Shown here one piece after another: positions 25,303 through 32,651 of a stretch of 35,332 nt of DNA. The stretch is from an uncultured Prevotella sp. (lineage in GTDB: Bacteria; Bacteroidota; Bacteroidia; Bacteroidales; Bacteroidaceae). Where the stretch lies: assembly GCA_946998295.1 (NCBI GenBank), contig CAMPYS010000020.1:1-35332 (forward strand), written 5' to 3'. Numbering within the stretch: the first letter of the stretch is position 1; every line of letters starts with the position of its first letter. The notes under the pieces were generated by a model. The model worked only from the letters and a program-made list of their open reading frames with translations. It was not told the origin of the DNA and did no database searches. A program made the translations under genes and the position numbers.

Positions 25303-26766
25303 ATGGTAAAAATATTAAGAAATATATGGTTTTTTGCTATATTAATAGCTTTATTTACAGTGAGTTGTAGTGAAGAACAAACAGATTCATTTTTTAAGAA
25401 AATAATAAAGGCTCCACCTTCTCATATTGAGCGTGATGTCAAAGGGCACGATCAGATTTTTGCAGTTCATGCAATTCTGAGAATGGGAATTAAGGGTGGC
25501 ACTATTGGAGTTGGAATTAATGGTGATGAACAAGTTGGTGTATACAACGTATATGAGACATTATTAGATTCAACAGCCTTACCTATACGTCAAGAAATAG
25601 ATATGTCAAGAGACGATGATGGTGAAATAACAATAACAACTCAACGTGACCATTTTGATGTAATAGCTTCGGATAAAATATATTATGGATTGGAGTTAAT
25701 ATACTATGATATGAATGGTAAACCAATAAATCACCAATTCTCTTCTTATCCATTTAAGAAAGATAAAGGAGGTAATATTGTTCCAGATGAAGAAAATTCA
25801 ACTTTATTATATCATCAACATTTCTTTGGTATAGGTAGTACATCACTAAAATTAGATAAATCTGTTGTAAAAACTAATGATGTACGCCAGTTACATACAA
25901 GCAATCCAACTCTCCAGTTAGCTTTTCCACGTACACTTGATAAAATTCCTACCTATTATCCTGAATATACGTTTAGAGAGGAAAATGGTGAAGGTGTTCG
26001 TGCAACAAAATTCAGCATGAATAATATATTTGTACCAATAGAGAACGGTTTTAAACCAAAAGAGGAGAAAATACCCTTTATAGAAGATCTTGCATGGGAA
26101 TCTATAAAGCGTTCTGGAAAACAAGAATCACTAAATGATTTTACTTATAAAGGTAAAAAATATTGGTTATATAAGTCTAGAGACTATTTTGGATTAAACA
26201 AGTTGGTTCCTGAAATTTTTTCTTATGAATATAGAGATACAGATCCTGTTGATAAACCATTAGGTTATTTATATGAAGAACATTCCAATGATGACTTTAT
26301 AGATGATACTGGTAATGCTCGTGATAGATTTAGTAACACAGTTGGTTTTTTACATCAGAAACGAGGTTTACTTTCATCTGATCCACGTGATAGACTAGGA
26401 TTTAAAGGAATACTACAATTTCATAAGTCTAATATGGCTTTTCAATTACAAGTAAAGATATGTCATATACTAAATAAGCTTCAAGATGGTTCAGGACGTG
26501 AGATACCTGCAAAATACGGTAATAAAGAATCTTATGCTAATGGTGGATTATGGGATTTTAATCAATTACAAAGTGGTTGGGACTCATTTGATATAGATTA
26601 CCCAATATCAATACGTGTGATAGGTGATACTAGATCAGATGAAGCTAAATTTATTAATGATATAATGAAGTTCTATCCAAAAGTAGATAAAACTTATTTA
26701 CATCGATTGTTATCTGACCCAAAGAGCTTTTTTACTGCATATAAAAAAGATATGCTATATATGTAA
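25303..26766 (+). CDS. Surface lipoprotein, paralogue of the next gene product, unknown
   Basis: The 487-residue product has a lipoprotein signal ending FTVSC (C22). SEEQ follows the cysteine, an acidic patch like the surface-export signal of Bacteroidota lipoproteins. I recognise no named domain. Segments shared with the next protein are GHDQIFAVH (48-56), GLELIYYDMNGKPIN (129-143), HQHFFGIG (171-178), PEIFSYEYRDT (303-313), GNARDRF (337-343) and DPRDRLGFKGILQF (360-373). The His residues at 49, 56, 171 and 173 could bind a metal or haem. It starts 8 bases after the receptor stop, so it is in the same operon and probably presents ligand to the receptor. Confidence 0.8.
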   Translation: MVKILRNIWFFAILIALFTVSCSEEQTDSFFKKIIKAPPSHIERDVKGHDQIFAVHAILRMGIKGGTIGVGINGDEQVGVYNVYETLLDSTALPIRQEIDMSRDDDGEITITTQRDHFDVIASDKIYYGLELIYYDMNGKPINHQFSSYPFKKDKGGNIVPDEENSTLLYHQHFFGIGSTSLKLDKSVVKTNDVRQLHTSNPTLQLAFPRTLDKIPTYYPEYTFREENGEGVRATKFSMNNIFVPIENGFKPKEEKIPFIEDLAWESIKRSGKQESLNDFTYKGKKYWLYKSRDYFGLNKLVPEIFSYEYRDTDPVDKPLGYLYEEHSNDDFIDDTGNARDRFSNTVGFLHQKRGLLSSDPRDRLGFKGILQFHKSNMAFQLQVKICHILNKLQDGSGREIPAKYGNKESYANGGLWDFNQLQSGWDSFDIDYPISIRVIGDTRSDEAKFINDIMKFYPKVDKTYLHRLLSDPKSFFTAYKKDMLYM

Positions 26767-26797
26767 TAAAAAGAGTAACAAATAAAAAGAACTAACA

Positions 26798-28288
26798 ATG
26801 AAAAAAAATATATTAAAAGTATTTGTATTAGCTTTAGTACCTTTATTAATATCTTCTTGTACAGACTTCGTGTTTGGTAATGTTCATGTTGATTATGAAG
26901 ATAATCCATTGGATAAACGAATAATGCAGTATAGTGGAGCTGATAAAATAGCAGATAGTCTTGCTAAGATTAAGGGATCTCCAGCAACAAATCCTGATCC
27001 AGATGGAGCTTTTAAGAATTGGAATAACTGTTTAATAATGTTTAAAGAAGGTCATAAACATGGAGAAAATATGATACATGGAAACTTCATATATTCTCAT
27101 GCTCCATATTCTCAAGAGGAGTTTGCAGTTATTCATAATGATGCAAAGATACCATCTGTGCAAGTTCTAAGTGATAAAAATGCTACATTCTTTGAACGTA
27201 CAGAAGGCAAAAAAGGCCCAAAAGGTTATATTCGTCTTATAGGAGGACATTTAAAACGCTGGGGTATGGTTTTATATTTCTTTGATAAGGATGGGAAATT
27301 AATGAATGATGATATTCTTAAACATTCAGACGAATATCAGATATTCTTTACCGTGAGCGATTTAGATGATAAAGGAAAACCTTATGACGTAATGGATTCT
27401 AGAGGTACTTGGAAAAAACGTCCACCTAAAAAAGCAACAGAATCTATGGAGGAATACTGTGACCGAATTAATAAAATGAAAGATTTAATTGATACTACAC
27501 CAGTACCATCTCCATTTTTTAGAAATAAAAAGACATGGGCAGAGCGAGCTGCTGCAACCCCAGAAATATTCCATTATGAATATCGTGATACATGGGTACA
27601 TAATATGATGAGTGATGGAGCTAGAGATATGTTTAACCAAAAATTGCTTCCACCACTTACTAAAGACGACGGATTAACTGGTCTTGTTTGGGATCCTGAT
27701 CAAGATAGGGTTGGGCTTAAGGGACATATTACATTTGGAAGTCTTGGTACTGATGGAGTTGATTGGCGAGATCATGAGAATTGGCCATATTTAATTAAGA
27801 GTAGAAGAGATACTTATATAGGTAAGCAGTGGATTATGAACAGAGATTCATATCTATTACCTAAATTTTATCTTTCAGTTCGTGTTATGAAATGTAAAAA
27901 AGGAACAAAGGCTTTAATCCCTGCTAATATATATGTAGATGGAGTCAATATAGATGGAGTTAAAAAATATTCTCATTCTACATATCCATTCTCTAGTAAA
28001 TTTGTATGTACAGATTTTTATGCTCCTTTTCGTACAAAACTATTTAAGAGTATGGGCTTAATAAAACAAGAAACAGAATGGAAAGAAGTTTTACGTTTTA
28101 ATATCCCGATTAAAGTATTTTGTAGTTGTTTTGATTCAGACCCTACAGCTGTAGACCCTTATGAACCATACTATTATTATATGGGACGTGAGATGAATCT
28201 AACACCACCAGATGCTATGGAGGCAGCTAATGGAGTGCAGACTAATGGACTTGGAGGCGGTAAGGGATTCGCTAACTGGTATTTATAA
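26798..28288 (+). CDS. His-rich surface lipoprotein, paralogue of the preceding one, unknown
   Basis: The 496-residue product has a lipoprotein signal, MKKNILKVFVLALVPLLISSC (C21). It shares with its neighbour GMVLYFFDKDGKLMN (156-170), YQIFFTVS (180-187), PEIFHYEYRDT (255-265), GARDMF (274-279) and DQDRVGLKGHITF (301-313), and so arose by duplication. The segment GHKHGENMIHGNFIYSH (85-101) has four His at 86, 88, 94 and 101, aligned with GHDQIFAVH of the paralogue, a likely metal or haem site. It lies 31 bases after the paralogue and 38 before the DUF4876 gene. Function is inferred only from the operon. Confidence 0.8.
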   Translation: MKKNILKVFVLALVPLLISSCTDFVFGNVHVDYEDNPLDKRIMQYSGADKIADSLAKIKGSPATNPDPDGAFKNWNNCLIMFKEGHKHGENMIHGNFIYSHAPYSQEEFAVIHNDAKIPSVQVLSDKNATFFERTEGKKGPKGYIRLIGGHLKRWGMVLYFFDKDGKLMNDDILKHSDEYQIFFTVSDLDDKGKPYDVMDSRGTWKKRPPKKATESMEEYCDRINKMKDLIDTTPVPSPFFRNKKTWAERAAATPEIFHYEYRDTWVHNMMSDGARDMFNQKLLPPLTKDDGLTGLVWDPDQDRVGLKGHITFGSLGTDGVDWRDHENWPYLIKSRRDTYIGKQWIMNRDSYLLPKFYLSVRVMKCKKGTKALIPANIYVDGVNIDGVKKYSHSTYPFSSKFVCTDFYAPFRTKLFKSMGLIKQETEWKEVLRFNIPIKVFCSCFDSDPTAVDPYEPYYYYMGREMNLTPPDAMEAANGVQTNGLGGGKGFANWYL

Positions 28289-28326
28289 GAATTAAGTAAT
28301 AATTAAATTAATAATATATAAAAATT

Positions 28327-29409
28327 ATGTTTAACATTAAACAAATTTGCTTTTGCTTATCATTATTAGGCATATTAGGTATAACAAGCTGTACACGTAC
28401 TTCAGGCAATGAAGCTCCTGATACTTCCAAATCTAAGATAAATCACTTAATTATAAAGGAAGTTTTCTATATTGGTCATGAACTAATTCAAAAACGTACA
28501 GGGGACAAATATTTTCCAGAGGTTCGTTCTTTTTATAATGATGATCAATATATAGTTATCTATAATCCTACAGATAAAGTGAAGTATCTTGATGGATTAG
28601 GTCTTGCTATAAATGGTGTAGATCCAGAGGTTCGTTATGAGTTTGTTACTGGAAGTGATTTCAGAGATAAATATTTTGGTGCATCATCTTTAGCTATTTT
28701 TCCTACTAAAAAGGAAAATCCAGGTAAATCATATCCTATTATGCCTGGGGAATCTAAGATTGTAGCAGCTTTTGCAACAAATCATAGTGAACAGTTTAAA
28801 GAGCAGAATGCTGATGCAACATATCCATATGAAGGTGTAGATAAACTTTTTGATTTATCAAAAGCGGATTTTGAATGGACTAATCAGAAAGACTTGTTTA
28901 CCGAAGATAAAAAAATGAATAATGTGAATGTACCTGATATGCATTCTATTCTTAGAGTAGATGATGAACCTATTTTTGCATTTCCTAGGTTATTAAATGA
29001 GCATTGTTGTTTAGCTTTAATAGAAGTTCCATGGACTTGGCAAGATTTTCGTGACAATGCAGAACCTGATCTAAGAAAAGGTAAACCTGGCTATATACGT
29101 AAAATAGAAGTAACTAATGGAGCATCACTTCCTGCTATGGTAGAAATACCATTTAATAAGGTTATAGATTGCATTACACTTTGTCCGAGTACATTATTGC
29201 AGATGCAACCATGTCAAAAACTGGATAAAGGATATAATAGCATAACAGATATTAACCTTATTCATATTAATGAAAAACTACGTACTAAATATTCTGGATT
29301 ATGCTTAACACGAAAATGGGATGGTAAGAAATTTATTGATTCAAATAATACTACTCAAGACTTTGAAGTAAAGCCCGCATTAGGTACAGCACAGAAAAAT
29401 AAAAAATAA
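28327..29409 (+). CDS. DUF4876 family lipoprotein
   Basis: The 360-residue product has a lipoprotein signal ending GITSC (C22). HLIIKEVFYIGHELIQ (about 40-55) and NDDQYIVIYNPTDKVKYLDGLGLAING (about 71-97) match the DUF4876 pattern, an immunoglobulin-like, lamin-tail-like beta domain common in Bacteroidales surface lipoproteins. DUF4876 genes often sit beside TonB receptors. It is the last gene of the four-gene operon and is followed by a 15-bp-stem terminator. No enzyme motif is visible. Confidence 0.85.
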   Translation: MFNIKQICFCLSLLGILGITSCTRTSGNEAPDTSKSKINHLIIKEVFYIGHELIQKRTGDKYFPEVRSFYNDDQYIVIYNPTDKVKYLDGLGLAINGVDPEVRYEFVTGSDFRDKYFGASSLAIFPTKKENPGKSYPIMPGESKIVAAFATNHSEQFKEQNADATYPYEGVDKLFDLSKADFEWTNQKDLFTEDKKMNNVNVPDMHSILRVDDEPIFAFPRLLNEHCCLALIEVPWTWQDFRDNAEPDLRKGKPGYIRKIEVTNGASLPAMVEIPFNKVIDCITLCPSTLLQMQPCQKLDKGYNSITDINLIHINEKLRTKYSGLCLTRKWDGKKFIDSNNTTQDFEVKPALGTAQKNKK

Positions 29410-29443
29410 GCATACAAACAATATCATTATTTTAATAAGATAG

Positions 29444-29478
29444 AAATCAAGGAAGTTATTTAATAGCTTCCTTGATTT
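29444..29478 (+). terminator. Terminator of the TonB receptor operon
   Basis: Bases 29444-29455 pair perfectly with 29467-29478, extended inward by three pairs including one G-U, around a 5-base loop. It lies 35 bases after the DUF4876 stop. Confidence 0.85.
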
Positions 29479-29515
29479 AATTATAAATATTAATTACTAT
29501 ATAACTTATTTCATG

Positions 29516-29523
29516 TAACTTTG
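29516..29523 (+). promoter_or_regulatory. Promoter -7 box four bases before the GSCFA start codon
   Basis: TAACTTTG fits TAnnTTTG. The ATG at 29528 follows after only 4 bases, so the GSCFA-Fur mRNA would be leaderless, like that of the MutS-like gene. No -33 TTG lies at the right distance. Confidence 0.5.
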
Positions 29524-29527
29524 TGAT

Positions 29528-30343
29528 ATGAAATTTAGAACGATAGTAGAAATAGAAAAAACTGATATATGTATTAAGCCTTGTGAACGTATACTTTTTG
29601 TTGGTTCATGTTTTGCTAATAATATTGGAAAAAGATTCGAGCAAGAAAAGTTTATAACTACGATAAACCCCTATGGGACAATGTATAATCCTGCCTCTGT
29701 TTTACACACTATACAAAAAAATGATAAAATATTTGATATGGCTGTAATGACGTTTGGAACGAATCATGTATACATTGAAAAGTCTACTGGTAAGATAGTT
29801 GATAACTGTAAAAAAAGACCACAACAACTTTTTATAGAAAAATTACTTACAATAGATGAATCTTATTTATATATGAAAGAAGCTATTGATAATTTAATAG
29901 CTATAAATAAAGATATAAAAATAATTCTTACGTTAAGTCCAATAAGATATGCAAAATATGGTTTTCACAATAGTCAAGTTTCTAAAGCTACATTGTTATT
30001 GGCTATTGACAGAATAATAAAGAAATATCCCCTTAATACTTATTACTTTCCAGCATACGAAATTATCAATGATGAACTAAGAGATTATCGCTTCTATCAA
30101 GCGGATATGCTTCACCCTAATGACCAAGCAATTGAATATATATGGGAACGACTTGTTGATACTATGTTTTCAGATGAGGCTAAGATTTTTTTGGAAAAAT
30201 GGAAACCAATAAAAAAGGCTTTGGCTCATAAACCTTTTGATCGAGAATCTCAAGAATATAAAGATTTTATGATTAAAACACTCTATAGCGTGAAAGAATT
30301 ATCAAAACAATATAAAGGACTTAATATAAATGACTTGTTATGA
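29528..30343 (+). CDS. GSCFA family protein (SGNH-hydrolase-like)
   Basis: The 271-residue product has no signal peptide. The name-giving motif is at 26-30 in ILFVGSCFANNIG, in the place of the catalytic-Ser block of SGNH esterases. TFGTNH (75-80) carries the block-III Asn, and ADMLHPND (192-199) has the Asp-x-x-His pair (D193, H196). A hydrolase acting on an ester is likely, but the substrate is unknown. The ATG lies 4 bases after a -7 box. Its stop overlaps the Fur-family start (ATGA at 30340-30343), so the two genes are translationally coupled. Confidence 0.88.
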   Translation: MKFRTIVEIEKTDICIKPCERILFVGSCFANNIGKRFEQEKFITTINPYGTMYNPASVLHTIQKNDKIFDMAVMTFGTNHVYIEKSTGKIVDNCKKRPQQLFIEKLLTIDESYLYMKEAIDNLIAINKDIKIILTLSPIRYAKYGFHNSQVSKATLLLAIDRIIKKYPLNTYYFPAYEIINDELRDYRFYQADMLHPNDQAIEYIWERLVDTMFSDEAKIFLEKWKPIKKALAHKPFDRESQEYKDFMIKTLYSVKELSKQYKGLNINDLL

Positions 30344-30771
30344 TTACTAAAGAAATAATTAATCACTTATTATTACATGGAGTAAAACCTACAGCAAATA
30401 GAATAGTAATAGCCGATGCATTACTAAAGTTTAACTTCCCAGTTTCAATGAAAGAGCTAGAGTATAAAATACAGACCATTGATAAATCTAGTATTTTTAG
30501 AACACTTGTACTTTTTCGTAAACATCATTTAGTACATCAAGTAGAAGATGGTAGTGATGTTATACGTTATGAATTATGCCATAGCAATCCAAATGAGGAA
30601 GATAGCGATATGCATGTACACTTTTATTGTGAAATATGTCAACATACATATTGTTTACCAAATATTCCTATTCCAAGAATAGTTCTTCCTCAGAACTTTA
30701 AATGTAATACTATTAATTACATGGTTAAGGGACTTTGTCCTAAATGTAATAAGCAAAAATTGGAAAAATGA
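30340..30771 (+). CDS. Fur-family metal-dependent transcriptional regulator
   Basis: The 143-residue product has the winged-helix DNA-binding domain (1-80, recognition helix in DKSSIFRTLVLFRKHHLVHQ, 48-67). The dimerisation/metal domain has MHVHFYCEIC (91-100) and CPKC (133-136), a structural zinc site of the Fur/Zur type. H92, H94, C97 and C100 with C133 and C136 are the visible ligands. Whether it senses iron, zinc or peroxide cannot be decided from sequence. Its gene lies 0.9 kb after the TonB receptor operon, which makes it a candidate regulator of the palindrome at 22516-22528. It is co-translated with the GSCFA gene. Confidence 0.92.
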   Translation: MITKEIINHLLLHGVKPTANRIVIADALLKFNFPVSMKELEYKIQTIDKSSIFRTLVLFRKHHLVHQVEDGSDVIRYELCHSNPNEEDSDMHVHFYCEICQHTYCLPNIPIPRIVLPQNFKCNTINYMVKGLCPKCNKQKLEK

Positions 30772-30804
30772 TAGATTGAGTGAGGTTGTATTAGACTTAA
30801 AAAG

Positions 30805-30945
30805 TAAAAACAAGTGGGTATAATAATTATTACCCACTTGTACTAATATATATAGTCTTTATAGTTAAGTGGTCTATTATTAATTTATTCCTAATTCAAG
30901 AATACCATGATTTGTTAGTTAGCTGTAGACCCTTATTTAGAAAAA
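30805..30945 (-). ncRNA. Candidate small RNA between fur-like and M48 genes
   Basis: An orphan minus-strand -7 box (30951-30958) points into a stretch of about 140 bases with no ORF beyond a few codons, ending at a hairpin (30810-30841) that can act as a terminator. A promoter-to-terminator unit without a gene suggests a small RNA, possibly overlapping the 3' end of the fur mRNA. The evidence is positional only. Confidence 0.3.
30810..30841. terminator. Terminator after the GSCFA-Fur operon
   Basis: ACAAGTGGGTA (30810-30820) pairs perfectly with TACCCACTTGT (30831-30841) around a 10-base AT loop. It lies 38 bases after the regulator stop. A-rich sequence precedes it, so it would have a U-rich tail on the minus strand too. 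Confidence 0.8.
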
Positions 30946-30950
30946 CAGTG

Positions 30951-30985
30951 CAAAGATAATATAATTCTATTTAAAATACCCCCCC
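30951..30985 (-). promoter_or_regulatory. Orphan minus-strand -7 box with a G7 tract at the -33 position
   Basis: Minus-strand TATCTTTG (30951-30958) is an excellent TAnnTTTG match. A G7 run (C7 on plus, 30979-30985) lies 20 bases upstream in place of TTG, as in the unit at 102-136. It lies beyond the M48 stop codon, so it does not serve a known gene. Confidence 0.45.
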
Positions 30986-31028
30986 ATAGTTAATTATCTT
31001 TAAAAAGGTTATTTTTATAAGATAAATC

Positions 31029-31919
31029 TTAATATCTTATTTTTTTCTTGCTTTTATTTATTCTGAAAGTTGGGTTACTATATTTTCTATTATTATAACT
31101 ACTTGCTTGATAATATTTCATCGCTTCAGGCATTAGCTGCTTTAAATGTTCTATACGTTTAATATCTGATGGATGGTCGCTAAAGAAGTCGTCTGTTGAA
31201 TTGTTTGATTTTACAGCCATACGTTGCCAAAACTGTATTGCATAATGTGGATCATAACCAGCCATAGCTGCAAAAACAAGCCCCATATGGTCAGCTTCGC
31301 TCTCATTATCTCTACTATATTTTAAGTTGCGAAAAGAGAAGTATATTCCAGCTATTTGTGATGTAACATCTCCTATACCTTGTCCTACTGTAGAGTTTAG
31401 CACAGAACCAGCCAATTGAGTAAAAAAGCCTTGATTTCTCAGTTTAGTTAGTTGTTCTGCACTATGTTTTGCTACCGCATGAGCTATCTCATGTCCCAAT
31501 ACTATTGCTAAAGCTGCTTCATTTTGTGTGTATGGAAGTAAACCTTCATACACAACAATCTTTCCACCTGGCATACAGAAAGCATTTACTTGTTTTGAAG
31601 CAATAAGGTTAAATTCCCATTGAAAGTTTTTTAATTCTTTAGCATATCCGTTATTGCGTAAATAGTTTTCGACAGCTGTTGCTAATCTATTACCGACATT
31701 TCTGACCATTTGAACATTATGTATATCATCGGACAGCTTTGCCTTCATCATAAAGTTTCTATATTCTCTACAACTAAGTGAGAGAATCTCACTATCACTT
31801 ACTCCTATGCGATGTTTACGTCCTGTTAATGGTACTTTACTTACTGTTCCACAAGATATTAAAATTGATAATATTAATGGTATATAAAGAAACTTGATAT
31901 TTTTAATTACTTTTTTCAT
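31029..31919 (-). CDS. M48 family zinc metalloprotease, lipoprotein
   Basis: The 296-residue product has a lipoprotein signal, ending LISC (C23). The catalytic HExxH is GHEIAHAVAKH with H143, E144 and H147. The third ligand is E206 in SRDNESEAD (E-x3-D pattern). The downstream GYDPHYAIQFWQRM and DFFSDHPSDIKRI are typical of BepA/LoiP-like periplasmic M48 proteases, which clear misfolded outer-membrane proteins. It sits in the periplasm, anchored by lipid. It follows the zinc-ribbon membrane protein gene by 31 bases on the same strand and shares its promoter. Confidence 0.93.
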   Translation of the reverse strand: MKKVIKNIKFLYIPLILSILISCGTVSKVPLTGRKHRIGVSDSEILSLSCREYRNFMMKAKLSDDIHNVQMVRNVGNRLATAVENYLRNNGYAKELKNFQWEFNLIASKQVNAFCMPGGKIVVYEGLLPYTQNEAALAIVLGHEIAHAVAKHSAEQLTKLRNQGFFTQLAGSVLNSTVGQGIGDVTSQIAGIYFSFRNLKYSRDNESEADHMGLVFAAMAGYDPHYAIQFWQRMAVKSNNSTDDFFSDHPSDIKRIEHLKQLMPEAMKYYQASSYNNRKYSNPTFRINKSKKKIRY

Positions 31920-31950
31920 ATAAATTAATGTTATAGTTATATTATTATGA

Positions 31951-32454
31951 TTAGTTTAAATCCGAATTATCACTTTGAGATTTATTATTATTTTGTTTAG
32001 AATTTTGTTCGTCAGTAATATCTGGAGTATTATTTTCGTCTATAATATTTTCATTATCATTATTTTCTATATTATTTTTTATATTTTTGTTTTGTCGTTT
32101 TCTTCCCCCACCTCTTATGGTTTTTAAAACCCTTTCAGCATCTTTTGTCTCTTCTGAATCAATAGAATCTTTTGATAGTGAATCGGGTTGTTGTGTATCG
32201 AATTTAACTATATTTTTATCAGCTATAGTAGAATCAGGTTCTATTGATGTCTGTGTATATTCTGGATCATTTTTATGAAAATTATAGTACATTATTCCAT
32301 AAGCTACTAAAAATATTGTTCCTATAACAATAAATATAACAAGTCCTCTACTTATAGTCGGTTCGCTATCAACTTTATTTTCTATAGTATTGTCACACTT
32401 AGGACAATTTTTATCATCTTTTTTTATTTTTTGATTACAATTTCGACATTTCAT
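31951..32454 (-). CDS. Zinc-ribbon single-pass membrane protein
   Basis: The 167-residue product begins with a zinc ribbon, C3-x2-C6 and C17-x2-C20. A short linker precedes one transmembrane helix (about 38-57, LVIFIVIGTIFLVAYGIMYY). The rest is a low-complexity tail rich in Asn, Asp, Glu and Ser, with one conserved-looking patch, KDAERVLKTIRGGGRKR (about 104-120). The cytoplasmic ribbon and external disordered tail suggest a scaffold, but the function is unknown. It is the first gene of a two-gene unit with the M48 protease and has a strong promoter. Confidence 0.8.
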   Translation of the reverse strand: MKCRNCNQKIKKDDKNCPKCDNTIENKVDSEPTISRGLVIFIVIGTIFLVAYGIMYYNFHKNDPEYTQTSIEPDSTIADKNIVKFDTQQPDSLSKDSIDSEETKDAERVLKTIRGGGRKRQNKNIKNNIENNDNENIIDENNTPDITDEQNSKQNNNKSQSDNSDLN

Positions 32455-32489
32455 AATTTAGTGATAAATACTTTTCTTTAATTTGCCTA

Positions 32490-32520
32490 CAAAGGTAATG
32501 TATTTAATAGTGTAAGCAAA
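32490..32520 (-). promoter_or_regulatory. Promoter for the zinc-ribbon/M48 operon
   Basis: On the minus strand, -33 TTTG (32517-32520) and -7 TACCTTTG (32490-32497) are 19 bases apart. The ATG (32454) is 35 bases after the -7 box. Confidence 0.8.
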
Positions 32521-32573
32521 AAAACACTCTCTTTTAAAATTTAAATATGTCATTTTGTCAAATCTATAGACGT

Positions 32574-32605
32574 TTTGACGTAAAATAACAATGGCATATG
32601 TTTTG
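32574..32605 (+). promoter_or_regulatory. Probable clpB promoter
   Basis: TTTG (32574-32577) lies 19 bases before TATGTTTTG (32597-32605), a -7 box with one extra base. GTCAAA (32557-32562) and TTTGAC (32574-32579) form a 6-bp inverted repeat over the -33 element, a possible heat-shock operator. It is not a CIRCE element. Confidence 0.45.
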
Positions 32606-32651
32606 AACTATACAATTATGAATAAAAATATGAAAAAGAAAGGAGATAATT

